Source: Bordetella genomosp. 2
GTDB taxonomy: Bacteria; Pseudomonadota; Gammaproteobacteria; Burkholderiales; Burkholderiaceae_B
Length of the DNA stretch: 64,000 nucleotides
NCBI RefSeq assembly: GCF_002261345.1
Contig: NZ_NEVT01000006.1
Coordinates: forward strand, 1-64,000
Direction: 5' to 3'
Below, piece by piece: positions 33,724 to 42,642 of this stretch (position 1 is its first letter; each line of letters opens with the position of its first letter). Made by a program: the position numbers and the translations under genes. The notes beneath the pieces were generated by a model. That model ran no database searches, was not told where the DNA came from, and worked only from the letters and a program-made list of their open reading frames with translations.

Positions 33724-34362
33724 TCAGGCGGCCTGCGCCAGCCCGCGGGCCCGCTGATTGGAGGCGTAGATGCTGTCGCGCGCAGGCATCGGCGCGCCGT
33801 TCAGGCCGGCGATCCATTCCTCCGTCCGCATCACGCTCGCGAAGCGGCTCTGCATCACCACCGTCAGCACCCGATGGATTTCCTCGGCCGTGGCCTGGCC
33901 GGCGCGGTTCGCGTACGGCACCGAGCCGGTGGCATCGGACAGCAGTTCCACCTGCAGCCCGGCGTGCACGGCATGCTTGACGGTGGAGTCGTCGCAATTG
34001 TGGGTCATATAGCCCACCACCGTGATGGTGTCGATGCCGCGCTCGGCCAGCCAGGCCTCCAGCCCCGTGCCGGCGAACGCGCTGGGCATGCACTTGACGG
34101 CCAGGTGGTCGTAGGGGCGGGCGGCCACGCTGGGGTGCAGTTCGGCGCCGTGCGAGCCCTGGGCGAACAGCGGTGCCTGCGGCGATTCGATATCCTGCAC
34201 CACCACAACGGGTACGCCCGCCGCGTGCGCGGCGTCCATGGCGCGCCCGATATTGGCCAGCGATTGCTGCGGGTCGGGATACTCGATCGGCAGGTTGCCG
34301 GTGAAATATTCGTTCTGCACGTCGACGACGATCAGGGCGCGACGGGGAGCGGCTGAAGACAT
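33724..34362 (-). CDS. Isochorismatase-like cysteine hydrolase
   Basis: A 212-residue hydrolase of the isochorismatase/nicotinamidase superfamily. The catalytic triad is visible: Asp14 (ALIVVDVQNEYF), Lys90 (HLAVKCMPSAF) and Cys123 (GYMTHNCDDST). The region before Cys123 has the usual cis-peptide turn. With a catalytic Cys it should cleave an amide or similar C-N bond, but the substrate is unknown. The start at 34362 follows GGAG by eight bases. It is divergent from the GlxA-type regulator, which may control it. Confidence 0.88.
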   Translation of the reverse strand: MSSAAPRRALIVVDVQNEYFTGNLPIEYPDPQQSLANIGRAMDAAHAAGVPVVVVQDIESPQAPLFAQGSHGAELHPSVAARPYDHLAVKCMPSAFAGTGLEAWLAERGIDTITVVGYMTHNCDDSTVKHAVHAGLQVELLSDATGSVPYANRAGQATAEEIHRVLTVVMQSRFASVMRTEEWIAGLNGAPMPARDSIYASNQRARGLAQAA

Positions 34363-34499
34363 TCTGGTTCTCCGGTTGGACTGGGACGGTCGCATTATTC
34401 CTGGCGGCAGGCGCGGCCGATAGTGGCCTGAACGACAATGTTCGATAAAATCGGGCCATTGCCCCGGCCGGCCCGGCCGGGCGCCTGCCGGACCACGCC

Positions 34500-35489
34500 A
34501 TGCCCAGTTCCCGGGATACCGCCCGCCATGCTCCGCGCGCCACCGTGGTGGCGGTGGCGGCCTTCGACCAGATCAGCGCCTTCCACCTGACCGTTCCGTG
34601 CGCCGTGTTCGAAACGCGCGACTCGCCCGGTTTGCCGCTGTTCGACCTGCGCGTATGCGCCGTCGAGCCCGGCCCGCTGCACACCAGCGCCGGCTTCACG
34701 GTGCAGGCCAGCCACGGCCTGCGCGACCTGGCGCGGGCCGATATCGTCATCGTGCCGAGCTGGCGCGACACTGCCGAGCCGGCGCCGCCGCCCTTGCTGC
34801 GCGCGCTGCGGCGCGCCCATGCGCGCGGCGCGCTGGTGGTGGGCCTGTGCCTGGGGGCTTTCGTGGTGGCCGAAGCCGGCTTGCTGGACGGCCGCAGCGC
34901 CAGCACGCACTGGATGTGGGCCGAGGACTTCGCGGCCCGCTATCCGCGGGTGCGGCTCGACCGCGATGTGCTGTACGTGGACGAGGACGACGTGGTGACC
35001 TCGGCGGGCACCGCGGCCGGCATCGACTGCTGCCTGCACGTGCTGCGGCGGCGCTGGGGCGCGGACGCGGCCAATGCGGTGGCGCGCCGGCTGGTGGTTC
35101 CGCCGCACCGGCAGGGCGGGCAGGCCCAGTATGTCGAGCAGCCGGTGCCGGCCTCGGTCGGCGCCGATCGCCTGGCCGGGGTGCTGGCGTGGCTGGCCGC
35201 CAACCTGGATCGCAACCACGATCTCGACGCGCTGGCCGCCCGCGCGGCCATGAGCCGGCGCACCTTCACGCGCCATTTCCGCCAGGCCACCGGCGGCACG
35301 GTCGGACAGTGGCTGCAGGCGCAGCGGCTGGCGTTGGCGCAGCGCCTGCTGGAAACCAGCGACGCCCCGATCGAGGTGATCGCCGGCCAGGCGGGGTTCG
35401 GCACGCCGTTGTCGCTGCGGCAGCATTTCCGCCGCGCGCTGAAGGTCTCGCCCTCGGCCTACCGGCGCGAATTCCGGCGCGCGGCCTGA
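34500..35489 (+). CDS. GlxA-type AraC family regulator with DJ-1/PfpI domain
   Basis: A 329-residue regulator. The N-terminal half (about 15-195) is a DJ-1/PfpI glutamine amidotransferase-like domain with a nucleophile-elbow motif VVGLCLGAFVVAEAGLLDG. The C-terminal half (about 215-325) has two AraC helix-turn-helix motifs, the first at LDALAARAAMSRRTFTRHF. Members of this group (GlxA, GbdR, CdhR, ArgR) sense nitrogenous metabolites. It lies 137 bases from the divergent isochorismatase-like hydrolase gene, its most likely target. Confidence 0.92.
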   Translation: MPSSRDTARHAPRATVVAVAAFDQISAFHLTVPCAVFETRDSPGLPLFDLRVCAVEPGPLHTSAGFTVQASHGLRDLARADIVIVPSWRDTAEPAPPPLLRALRRAHARGALVVGLCLGAFVVAEAGLLDGRSASTHWMWAEDFAARYPRVRLDRDVLYVDEDDVVTSAGTAAGIDCCLHVLRRRWGADAANAVARRLVVPPHRQGGQAQYVEQPVPASVGADRLAGVLAWLAANLDRNHDLDALAARAAMSRRTFTRHFRQATGGTVGQWLQAQRLALAQRLLETSDAPIEVIAGQAGFGTPLSLRQHFRRALKVSPSAYRREFRRAA

Positions 35490-35504
35490 ACCGGCTCCGC
35501 GGCC

Positions 35505-36470
35505 CTAGGCCTCGGCAGCCGGCTGGAAGACGCGGCTGCGGCGCCATTCGATCAGGCCGATGACGATGCCGCTGCCGCAAATGATGGCGATGCCCAGCCA
35601 GGTCAGGGCATCGGGGAAATGCCCCCACGCCAGCCAGCCGATGGCGGTGGCGCTGACGATTTGCAGATACACGAACGGCGCCAGCGTGGACGCGGCGGCG
35701 TTGCGGTAGGCGCCGATCTGCATCAGGTGGCCGAGCGCCCCGGACAGGCCGGTCGACAGCAACAGCAGCCAGTTGCCGGCGTCGAGCTCGCGCAGCGCCG
35801 GCAGGGCGGGCGGCAGCGTGAACGGCAGGGCCAGCGTCAGGCAGACCGCGCCGACCGCGCCGCTCCAGATCAGCGACGTGTAGGGATCGTCGCCCGCCAC
35901 GCGGCGGGTGGCGATGAACTGCGCGGCGAAACAGCAGGCGGTCAGCAGGCCGAACAGCACGCCCAGCGGATGCAGGCCGCCGCCGGGCCGGATGATGATG
36001 AGCACGCCGATGAAGGCCACCCCCGCCGCCACCCAGCGCGAAGCGCGCGGCGGCTCTTTCAGGACCCAGGGAGCCAGCGCCAGCACGATCAGCGGGGCCA
36101 GGAAGTTGATGGCGGTGGCCTCGGCCTGCGGCATGTAGCTCAGGGTGGTGAAGAAGGCCAGGGTGGCCACCAGCATCGAGCCGCCGCGCAGCAACTGCTC
36201 GCGCGGGTGGCGGCTACGCAGGATGCCCACGCCCCGGCCCGGCAGCACCAGCGCCAGCACCAGCAGCAGGTGCACCAGGTATCGCACCCAGCAGAGGATC
36301 AGCAGCGGCACGCCGGCGGCCATGACCCATTTGCCGCTGGCGTCCAGGCATGACAGCGTCCAGGCCGAGAGAATCAACAGGACGATGCCCACCAATGGCC
36401 GCGTCGCGGGCGGACGCGCGGGGTGGGGCGGCGTGGCTGCCGGCGCGGCGCCGGCGGCGGCCCGGTGCAT
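35505..36470 (-). CDS. EamA/DMT family transporter
   Basis: A 321-residue membrane protein with about ten hydrophobic helices in two EamA repeats (about 30-160 and 170-310). Typical features are the paired glycine/proline-rich helix ends and YMPQAEATAINFLAPLIVLAL in the first repeat. This superfamily mostly exports metabolites and amino acids, but the substrate cannot be deduced. The start at 36470 follows AAGGAG, which favours it over an in-frame upstream codon. It is divergent from the LysR gene, which may regulate it. Confidence 0.9.
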   Translation of the reverse strand: MHRAAAGAAPAATPPHPARPPATRPLVGIVLLILSAWTLSCLDASGKWVMAAGVPLLILCWVRYLVHLLLVLALVLPGRGVGILRSRHPREQLLRGGSMLVATLAFFTTLSYMPQAEATAINFLAPLIVLALAPWVLKEPPRASRWVAAGVAFIGVLIIIRPGGGLHPLGVLFGLLTACCFAAQFIATRRVAGDDPYTSLIWSGAVGAVCLTLALPFTLPPALPALRELDAGNWLLLLSTGLSGALGHLMQIGAYRNAAASTLAPFVYLQIVSATAIGWLAWGHFPDALTWLGIAIICGSGIVIGLIEWRRSRVFQPAAEA

Positions 36471-36572
36471 GGGGATCTCCTTCAGGCAGACGGTCGAACG
36501 CCAGGCGGGCGGGGGCCTCGGCCTGGCGAAACGGCACATGATACGCTCATCCTCGCCATACGGACGCGGGCC

Positions 36573-37481
36573 ATGATCGATCTACGAAATATTGAAACCT
36601 TCTTCTGGGTGTCGACGCTGGGCAGTTTCCGCGCCGCCTCCGAGAAACTCAACACCACGCAGCCGGCCGTCTCGCAGCGCATCGCCTCGCTGGAGCGCGA
36701 CCTGGGCGTGCGCCTGTTCGAGCGCGACGCGCGCGGCGTCACCCTGACGGCCAAGGGGCAGGAGCTGCTGTCGCACGCAGAGCGCATGCTGCAATTGCGG
36801 CGCGACATGCTGCAGGCCGCGCGCGAGCAGAACGTGATGCGCGGTCCGTTGCGCCTGGGCGTGGCCGAGACCATCGTGCAGACCTGGCTGCCGGCCCTGA
36901 TCGAGCACATGCACGCGGCCTATCCGGCGCTGGTGCTGCAGATCGAAGTGGACACCACGCCGGTGCTGCGCAGCCACCTGCTGTCGCGGCAGATCGACCT
37001 GGCCTTCCTGATGGGGCCGGTGCTCGAGGCGCGCGTCGAAAACCTGCCGCTGTGCGCCTATCCGCTGGCCTGGGTCGCCAGCCCCCGGCTGGCGCTCGGC
37101 CCCGAGCCGGTGACGCTCGAGCGCATCGGCACGCTGCCGGTGATCACCTATCCTTCCAGCAGCAGTCCCTACCAGCTCGTGCGCGACATGCTCACGCGCG
37201 CCGGCGTGCGGGCGCCGCGCATGTACGGCAGCGCTTCCTTGTCGATGGTGGCGCGCATGACGCTGGATTGCATCGGCACCAGCGTGATCGCGCCGGTATT
37301 CCTCGACAAGGAACTGGCCAGCGGCGAACTGCGCCTGCTGGACGTGCAGGCTGATCCGCTGCCCGACCTGGCGTTCACGGCCACCTGGGTGCAGGGGCCG
37401 GACAGCCATGCGCCGCGCACCATTGCCTTGCTGGCGCAGCAGGCGGCCGCCGGCAAGCTGGGGCCCTTGTCCATGGCGTAG
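36573..37481 (+). CDS. LysR family transcriptional regulator
   Basis: A 302-residue LysR regulator. The N-terminal helix-turn-helix (about 1-60) reads IDLRNIETFFWVSTLGSFRA, then EKLNTTQPAVSQRIASLE. A linker helix follows and then a two-lobed effector domain (about 90-295). The ligand is unknown. The start at 36573 (MIDLRNIETF) is the normal LysR start; codons upstream in the frame do not match. It is divergent from the DMT transporter by 102 bases and convergent with the AraC gene. Confidence 0.93.
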   Translation: MIDLRNIETFFWVSTLGSFRAASEKLNTTQPAVSQRIASLERDLGVRLFERDARGVTLTAKGQELLSHAERMLQLRRDMLQAAREQNVMRGPLRLGVAETIVQTWLPALIEHMHAAYPALVLQIEVDTTPVLRSHLLSRQIDLAFLMGPVLEARVENLPLCAYPLAWVASPRLALGPEPVTLERIGTLPVITYPSSSSPYQLVRDMLTRAGVRAPRMYGSASLSMVARMTLDCIGTSVIAPVFLDKELASGELRLLDVQADPLPDLAFTATWVQGPDSHAPRTIALLAQQAAAGKLGPLSMA

Positions 37482-37498
37482 GCGCGCGCCGCCGGCCC

Positions 37499-38296
37499 TC
37501 AGTGGCGGCCGAAATACTGGCTGGGGGTCACGCCGAAAGCGGCACGGAAGCTGCCGATGAAGGCGCTGGTGCTTTCGTATCCCACCGCCAGCGCGACTTC
37601 GGTGACCGGCTTGCCGACGGCCAGCATTTCCTGCGCGCGCAACAGGCGGGCCTGCTGCCGCCATTGCCCGAGCGTGACGCCGGTTTCGCCGCGAAAACGC
37701 CGCATCAGCGTGCGCGAAGACATATTCAGCCGCCGCGCCCAGGCCTCGATGCCGCGGCCGTCCTCGGGCTGGTCCAGCAGCGACGCGGCCAGCTCGCGCA
37801 GCCGGCGGTCGCGCGGCATCGGCAAGGACAACCGCACTTCGTCGCACAACTGCAATTCGGTGATCAGCAGATCGAACAGCCGCAGGGTATGGCGGCGCTG
37901 CAGTCCGTCCGCCGGCGCGCCGGCCAGCCGGTGCAGCAGCGCCTCGATCAGCGGATTCGACGGCCAGACGCGCGACTGGGCGGGCAGCCGCTCGCAGCCG
38001 TCTGCCCGCACGTACACGAACAGGCCGCGCGCGTGGCCGAACCAGTTGGCCTCGTGCAGCACGCCGGGCGGGATCCAGCCGACGCGCCCGGGCGTCATGG
38101 TCAGGACCGCCCCGTCGCTCTGCACCACGCTCAGGCCTTCCTGCACCATCAGCAGCATGCCCTGCGGATGCCGGTGCGGCGGGACGCTGATGCCGCGATT
38201 CTGGCGCGGCCCTTCGACACGGAACGGCGTGAGCAGGTGGGTCGGGTCCACGGCCTGCGGACCCTGCGTGAGCAGAGGTTGGCGGATTTGAGGCAT
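37499..38296 (-). CDS. AraC family transcriptional regulator (cupin sensor)
   Basis: A 265-residue AraC regulator. The N-terminal cupin-like sensor (about 25-110) has GISVPPHRHPQGMLLMV and VGWIPPGVLHEANWF. The C-terminal DNA-binding domain (about 165-262) carries two helix-turn-helix motifs, IEAWARRLNMSSRTLMRRF and VTEVALAVGYESTSAFIGSF. It is divergent from a Fur family gene. A possible Fur box (38329-38347) lies between them, so expression may respond to iron or another metal. Confidence 0.92.
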   Translation of the reverse strand: MPQIRQPLLTQGPQAVDPTHLLTPFRVEGPRQNRGISVPPHRHPQGMLLMVQEGLSVVQSDGAVLTMTPGRVGWIPPGVLHEANWFGHARGLFVYVRADGCERLPAQSRVWPSNPLIEALLHRLAGAPADGLQRRHTLRLFDLLITELQLCDEVRLSLPMPRDRRLRELAASLLDQPEDGRGIEAWARRLNMSSRTLMRRFRGETGVTLGQWRQQARLLRAQEMLAVGKPVTEVALAVGYESTSAFIGSFRAAFGVTPSQYFGRH

Positions 38297-38328
38297 AGGT
38301 TGACGGGATTCCGTTAGTCGCTCTCAAT

Positions 38329-38347
38329 GCAAATGTACATCATTCTC
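38329..38347 (+). promoter_or_regulatory. Possible Fur box between the AraC and Fur family genes
   Basis: GCAAATGTACATCATTCTC matches the 19-bp Fur consensus GATAATGATAATCATTATC at 13 positions, in the only AT-rich part of the 91-base gap between the divergent genes. It lies 41 bases before the Fur family start codon and 33 from the AraC start codon. Confidence 0.45.
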
Positions 38348-38387
38348 ATCATTGGGTTCCGGCAATAGCCGTGATGGGAGCAGGGCA

Positions 38388-38828
38388 ATGACCGACAGGA
38401 ATCTGCGCCAGGCCGGCATGAAGACCACCTTGCCGCGCCTGAAAGTGCTCGAGGTGTTCGACAGCCACCCCGACCGCCATTTGAGCGCCACTGACGTGTA
38501 CCGGCTGCTGATGGAGCAGCGCGTCGAGATCGGGCTGGCCACCGTGTACCGGGTGCTCGGCCAGTTGACCGGGGCCGGCGTGCTCAGCCGCATCCAGGTC
38601 GAGCCGCACGGCGGCCTGTTCGAGCTGGGCAGCAAGGCGCGCCACGACCACCTGGTCTGCACGCGGTGCGGCCAGGTGGCGGAATCGTCCGATCCCGCCA
38701 TCGCGCAACAGGCCGAGCGCGTGGCGCGGCGCCACGGGTTCACGCTGGAAAGCTACAACCTGGGCCTGTATGGCTGCTGCGCGGCATGCAGCGGCCGGCC
38801 GCCCGCCGCCAAAGGAGTGTTCGAATGA
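38388..38828 (+). CDS. Fur family metal-responsive regulator
   Basis: A 146-residue Fur family repressor. The N-terminus closely follows Fur (MKTTLPRLKVLEVF), and the recognition helix region is EIGLATVYRVLGQL. The dimer domain keeps HDHLVCTRCG (His86, His88, Cys91, Cys94) and a second cysteine cluster Cys130, Cys131, Cys134, so structural zinc and regulatory metal sites look complete. It may be the main Fur or a second family member; sequence alone does not decide. The start at 38388 has GGGAGCAGGG ahead. A possible Fur box upstream suggests autoregulation. Confidence 0.9.
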   Translation: MTDRNLRQAGMKTTLPRLKVLEVFDSHPDRHLSATDVYRLLMEQRVEIGLATVYRVLGQLTGAGVLSRIQVEPHGGLFELGSKARHDHLVCTRCGQVAESSDPAIAQQAERVARRHGFTLESYNLGLYGCCAACSGRPPAAKGVFE

Positions 38829-39235
38829 ATCCCGATGCGTTTGCGCTGCATGACCTGACGCACTTTCCCGTGGTGCTGACGCGCCGTCCCCGCGCATCCG
38901 CGGGGACGATGCAACTCTGGACGCGCGAGATGGACATGCTGGCGGCCAGCCCCGAGCCGTTCGTGTTGATCGGCACTGACCTGAGTGTGGACCTGGCGCC
39001 GCTGGAGCGGCGCGACATGGCGGCCTGGCAGGCGGTGAACCTGGCGCGATTGCGGCAGCGCTGCGCGGGCTTCGTCTCCATCGTGCCCGATCCGCGCGCC
39101 TTCGGCCTGCCCTTCGCGGCCGTGGCCACGCTGGCGCAGGCCCGCGACAAGGCGCGCGGACTGCTGGCGGCATTCGGAGCCGCCGGAACGGAGCCGCCGC
39201 GCGCGGCGGACGCGCGCCTGGCGCTGCTGGCCTGA
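38825..39235 (+). CDS. Conserved-looking hypothetical protein downstream of the Fur family gene
   Basis: A 136-residue soluble protein with no recognised domain and no signal peptide or membrane helix. The start overlaps the Fur family stop in an ATGA (38825-38828), so the two are co-translated. The N-terminal half reads ALHDLTHFPVVLTRRPRASA and then EPFVLIGTDLSVDLAPLERR; the rest is predicted helical. Because of the tight coupling it may act with, or be regulated by, the Fur family protein. I do not recognise the family. Confidence 0.7.
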   Translation: MNPDAFALHDLTHFPVVLTRRPRASAGTMQLWTREMDMLAASPEPFVLIGTDLSVDLAPLERRDMAAWQAVNLARLRQRCAGFVSIVPDPRAFGLPFAAVATLAQARDKARGLLAAFGAAGTEPPRAADARLALLA

Positions 39236-39572
39236 GCCATCGACGGGCGAATCGGCCCTAGGATTTTCCCTGATACGTCGCCCGCCGGCATGCGCGCGGG
39301 GCCGCCCGCGGCGCTCCCGCCGCGGGCCCGGCGCCTGCCCGCGAGCCCGCGTCATTGCTGGCTCGGCGGCCGCCGCGGGGCAGCGGCGCGGTGAGACCTA
39401 AAAAATATTTATACCCCGGCATCCACACTTACGATTGGACAGGAACCGACCCGCCCGGTGGAATGCGCGGCAGGAGGTCGGGCCGCAGCGCGGCCCGCCA
39501 GCCCATCGCAGCGCGCCACCGGGCAACGGGGCCCGGCGCGCGGTCGAATCCCGCCTGCAAGGAGAAAGCCCC
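39236..39572 (+). promoter_or_regulatory. Intergenic region with terminator-like hairpin and TRAP operon promoter
   Basis: These 337 bases have no gene. A GC-rich inverted repeat (GCCCGCGGC 39304-39312 with its complement at 39319-39327) may end transcription from the Fur family operon. An AT-rich patch at 39399-39413 gives a candidate promoter for the downstream TRAP operon: TTTATA (39408-39413), 16 bases, TACGAT (39430-39435). Both hexamers match the consensus at four of six positions. The transporter's AAGGAG lies at 39559-39564. Confidence 0.4.
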
Positions 39573-40613
39573 ATGAAGAAGCCGTTGATCTACGCCGCCG
39601 CGATGCTGCTGGCCGGCGCCGCGCATGCCCAGGACCTGCCCAAGACCCATCTCAAGGTGGTGGGCGGGCTCAGCAACTTGACCGCCTACACCGATTACGA
39701 AAGACCCTTCTGGACCAAGACCATTCCCGAGCTGTCCAAGGGCCAGGTCACGGCGGACATCAAGGGCTTCAACGAAATGGGCCTGAAGGGGCCCGAGCTG
39801 CTGCGCCTGATGTCGCAGGGCGTGATCGAGTTCGGCACCGCCACGCTGTCGTACTTCGCGACCGACAACCCCATCAATGAGGCCATCGACCTGGCCGGCC
39901 TGGCGCCCGACGTGAAGACGGCGCGCGCCGTGACCGAGGCGTTCCGGCCGGTGTACGCCAAGCTGTACGGCGAGGGCGCCAACGTCAAGTTGCTGGGTAT
40001 TTCGACTTATCCGGCCCAGGTGCTGTTCTGCAACGCCGAAATCAAGAGCCTGGCCGACATCAAGGGCAAGAAGGTGCGCACCAGCAGCCGCACCACCGCC
40101 GAATTCGTCGAGGCCCTGGGCGGTTCCAGCGTCACCATGGCGTTCGGCGAAGTGGTGCCGGCGCTGCAGAACAAGGTGGTGGATTGCGCCATCACCGGCT
40201 CGCTGTCGGGCTACTCGGCCAAGTGGTATGAAGTGTCGACGCACTTGTACGCCTTGCCCATCAACTGGAACCAGCAGATTCACGCGGTCAACCAGAAGGC
40301 CTGGGACAAGCTCGATCCCAAGGTGAGGGAGTTCCTGCAGGCCAATGTCGACAAGCTGGTCGACGACATCTGGGATGCGGCCGCGCGCCAGACCCAGGAG
40401 GGCTATGACTGCAATACTGGCGCGGCCGCCTGCCCGTACCCGGCCAAGGGCAAGATGGTGCTGGTGCAGCCTAGCGACGCCGATCGCCAGTTGCTGAAGC
40501 AGGTGCTCAACGACGCCGTGCTGCCGAAGTGGGCGGCGCGCTGCTCGGCCAAGTGCGTAGAGGACTTCAACGCGACGATCGGCAAAGAGATCGGCCTGGT
40601 CGCGAAGAAGTGA
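39573..40613 (+). CDS. TRAP transporter periplasmic solute-binding protein (DctP type)
   Basis: A 346-residue periplasmic binding protein. The signal peptide (1-20) ends AHAQ. The mature protein has DctP features: LMSQGVIEFGTATLSYF, IKSLADIKGKKVRTSSRTTAEFV, quoted in part, and VVPALQNKVVDCAITGSLSG. It contains an unusual cluster of cysteines near the C-terminus (CNTGAAAC and CSAKC) that could form disulfides. It delivers a carboxylate-type ligand to the DctQM pair encoded next. The start at 39573 follows AAGGAG and gives a proper signal peptide. Confidence 0.92.
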   Translation: MKKPLIYAAAMLLAGAAHAQDLPKTHLKVVGGLSNLTAYTDYERPFWTKTIPELSKGQVTADIKGFNEMGLKGPELLRLMSQGVIEFGTATLSYFATDNPINEAIDLAGLAPDVKTARAVTEAFRPVYAKLYGEGANVKLLGISTYPAQVLFCNAEIKSLADIKGKKVRTSSRTTAEFVEALGGSSVTMAFGEVVPALQNKVVDCAITGSLSGYSAKWYEVSTHLYALPINWNQQIHAVNQKAWDKLDPKVREFLQANVDKLVDDIWDAAARQTQEGYDCNTGAAACPYPAKGKMVLVQPSDADRQLLKQVLNDAVLPKWAARCSAKCVEDFNATIGKEIGLVAKK

Positions 40614-40698
40614 CCGGCCATCGACTGCAAGCGCGCGCCGCGCGGCGCATCGGGCACGGCGCCCGGTGTGTGGCGGCGCGCCGCGGAGGCGAATACGC

Positions 40699-41319
40699 AT
40701 GACTAAACCCGAACACTTCCATACGCTGGGCATGCTGCTGCGCCGCGCGGAATCCTGCTCGCGCGTGGCGGTCTGGGTGGGCGGCGCGCTCACCCTGGCC
40801 AGCGTGCTGCTGATTTCATTCGACGTGCTGGCGCGCAAGTTCCTCGGCTTCACCACCGGCGGCGCCGATGAGCTGTCCAGCTACGCTTTCGCGATCAGCA
40901 CTTCGTGGGCGCTGGCATTCGCCACCCTGCAGCGCGCCAATGTGCGCGTCGATGTGCTGTACCAGTATCTGCCGGTGCGCCTGTCCGCCGTGCTGGACTG
41001 GCTCTCGCTGGTCGCGCTCGGCATCTTCATGGTGTACCTGACCTACTACGCCATGGAGATGGTGCAAACCTCGTGGGCCGGCAACTCGGCGGCCAATACG
41101 CCGCTGGCCACGCCGCTGTGGATACCCCAGGGCCTGTGGCTGCTGGGGCTGGCGTGGATGTGCATCACGGTGGCCCTGATGCTGGTGCGCGCCTCGCTCG
41201 CGCTGGTCACGGGCGACCTGCAGCTGGTCAAGGCCATCTGCGGCGTGCGCTCGGCGCAGGAAGAGGCCGAGGAAGAGGCCGCCGCCGGCGAGCGCATGGT
41301 CAAGGGAGGCGCCGCATGA
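40699..41319 (+). CDS. TRAP transporter small permease (DctQ type)
   Basis: A 206-residue membrane protein with four hydrophobic helices (about 26-48, 60-78, 95-115, 140-165), the DctQ layout. It has DVLARKFLGFTTGGADELSSYAF, quoted in part, typical of the family. The C-terminal tail is acidic (EEAEEEAAAGE). It partners with the DctM gene, whose start overlaps its stop in an ATGA. The gap to the DctP gene is 85 bases. The start follows GGAGGCG. Confidence 0.9.
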   Translation: MTKPEHFHTLGMLLRRAESCSRVAVWVGGALTLASVLLISFDVLARKFLGFTTGGADELSSYAFAISTSWALAFATLQRANVRVDVLYQYLPVRLSAVLDWLSLVALGIFMVYLTYYAMEMVQTSWAGNSAANTPLATPLWIPQGLWLLGLAWMCITVALMLVRASLALVTGDLQLVKAICGVRSAQEEAEEEAAAGERMVKGGAA

Positions 41320-42599
41320 TCGCCACCGCCCTGATTCTCCTGCTGGTGCTGATCGGCCTGTCCATTCCGGTGGGCGCGGCCCTCGGCGTGCTGGGGCTGA
41401 TCCTCGACCCGCTGTATTCCATGCTGCCGCTCACGCGGGCCATCGGCGAGATGTCCTGGAGCGCCAACAACGAATTCCTGCTGGTCGCCATTCCGCTGTT
41501 CATCATGCTCGGCGAAGTGCTGCTGCGGTCCGGCTTCGCCGAGCGCATGTACAGCGCCATGAGCCTGTGGCTGTCCTGGCTGCCGGGCGGCCTGATGCAT
41601 GCCAACATCGGCGCCTCGACGCTGTTCTCGGCCACTTCCGGGTCCAGCGTGGCGACGGCCGCCACGGTCGGCACGGTGGCTATCCCGCAGATCCGCAAGT
41701 ACGGCTACAACGAACCGCTGTTCCTCGGCAGCCTGGCCGCCGGCGGCACCCTGGGCATCCTGATCCCGCCGTCGATCAACCTGGTGATCTACGGCGTGCT
41801 GACCAATTCGTCGGTGCCCAAGCTGTACTTGGCGGGCATCCTGCCGGGTTTCGGGCTGGCCGGCCTGTTCATCCTCACCGTAGCGCTGGCCTGCATCGTC
41901 AAGCCGCAATGGGGCGGCCAGAAAGTCCACGCGACCTGGGCGCAGCGCCTGGCCAGCCTGGTGCACCTGGCGCCGCCGCTGGGCATCTTCTTCCTGGTGG
42001 TGGGCTCCATCTACGCCGGCCTAGCCACGCCCACCGAGGCGGCGGCGCTGGGCGTGCTGGGCGCGCTGGTGCTGGCGGCCTGCTTCGGCCGCCTGACCTG
42101 GACCATGCTGCGCGAGTCCATCGAAGGCACCATGCGCTCGACCGCCATGATCATGCTGATCGTGATCGCCGCCAGCTTCCTGAATTTCGTCATGTCCGCC
42201 ACCGGGCTGACGGATGCGCTGACCCAGTCGATCACCGGGCTGGGCCTGTCGCCGGGCTGGATGCTGCTGATCGTGGTGCTGTTCTACCTGGTGCTGGGCT
42301 GCTTCATGGAAACCCTCTCGATGATGATCACCACGATCCCGATCGTGGCGCCCATCATGATCGCGCTCGGCTACGACCCGATCTGGCTGGGCATCGTCAT
42401 CATCGTGCTGGTCGAGGCCGCGCTGATCACCCCGCCGGTGGGGCTGAACCTGTTCGTCGTGCAGAGCCTGCGCAAGAGCGGCAACATGGGCGCCGTCATC
42501 GTCGGCAGCCTGCCGTTCGTGCTGGCCATGTTCGTCATGCTGGCGCTGCTGGCGGTCTTCCCGGACCTGGCGCTGTGGCTGCCGCGGGTATTCGGCTGA
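41316..42599 (+). CDS. TRAP transporter large permease (DctM type)
   Basis: A 427-residue permease with about 11-12 hydrophobic helices, the sodium-driven translocation subunit of the TRAP system. Characteristic segments are IPLFIMLGEVLLRSGFAERMY and TSGSSVATAATVGTVAIPQI, and LGILIPPSINLVIYGV. Its start is coupled to dctQ by a 4-base overlap. It is followed at 43 bases by a DUF2848 protein, an amidase and a DUF1445 protein on the same strand, which probably process the imported compound. Confidence 0.93.
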   Translation: MIATALILLLVLIGLSIPVGAALGVLGLILDPLYSMLPLTRAIGEMSWSANNEFLLVAIPLFIMLGEVLLRSGFAERMYSAMSLWLSWLPGGLMHANIGASTLFSATSGSSVATAATVGTVAIPQIRKYGYNEPLFLGSLAAGGTLGILIPPSINLVIYGVLTNSSVPKLYLAGILPGFGLAGLFILTVALACIVKPQWGGQKVHATWAQRLASLVHLAPPLGIFFLVVGSIYAGLATPTEAAALGVLGALVLAACFGRLTWTMLRESIEGTMRSTAMIMLIVIAASFLNFVMSATGLTDALTQSITGLGLSPGWMLLIVVLFYLVLGCFMETLSMMITTIPIVAPIMIALGYDPIWLGIVIIVLVEAALITPPVGLNLFVVQSLRKSGNMGAVIVGSLPFVLAMFVMLALLAVFPDLALWLPRVFG

Positions 42600-42642
42600 A
42601 GCGGCGCGTATTTATTTTGTCGAGTCTTACGCAGGAACCATC

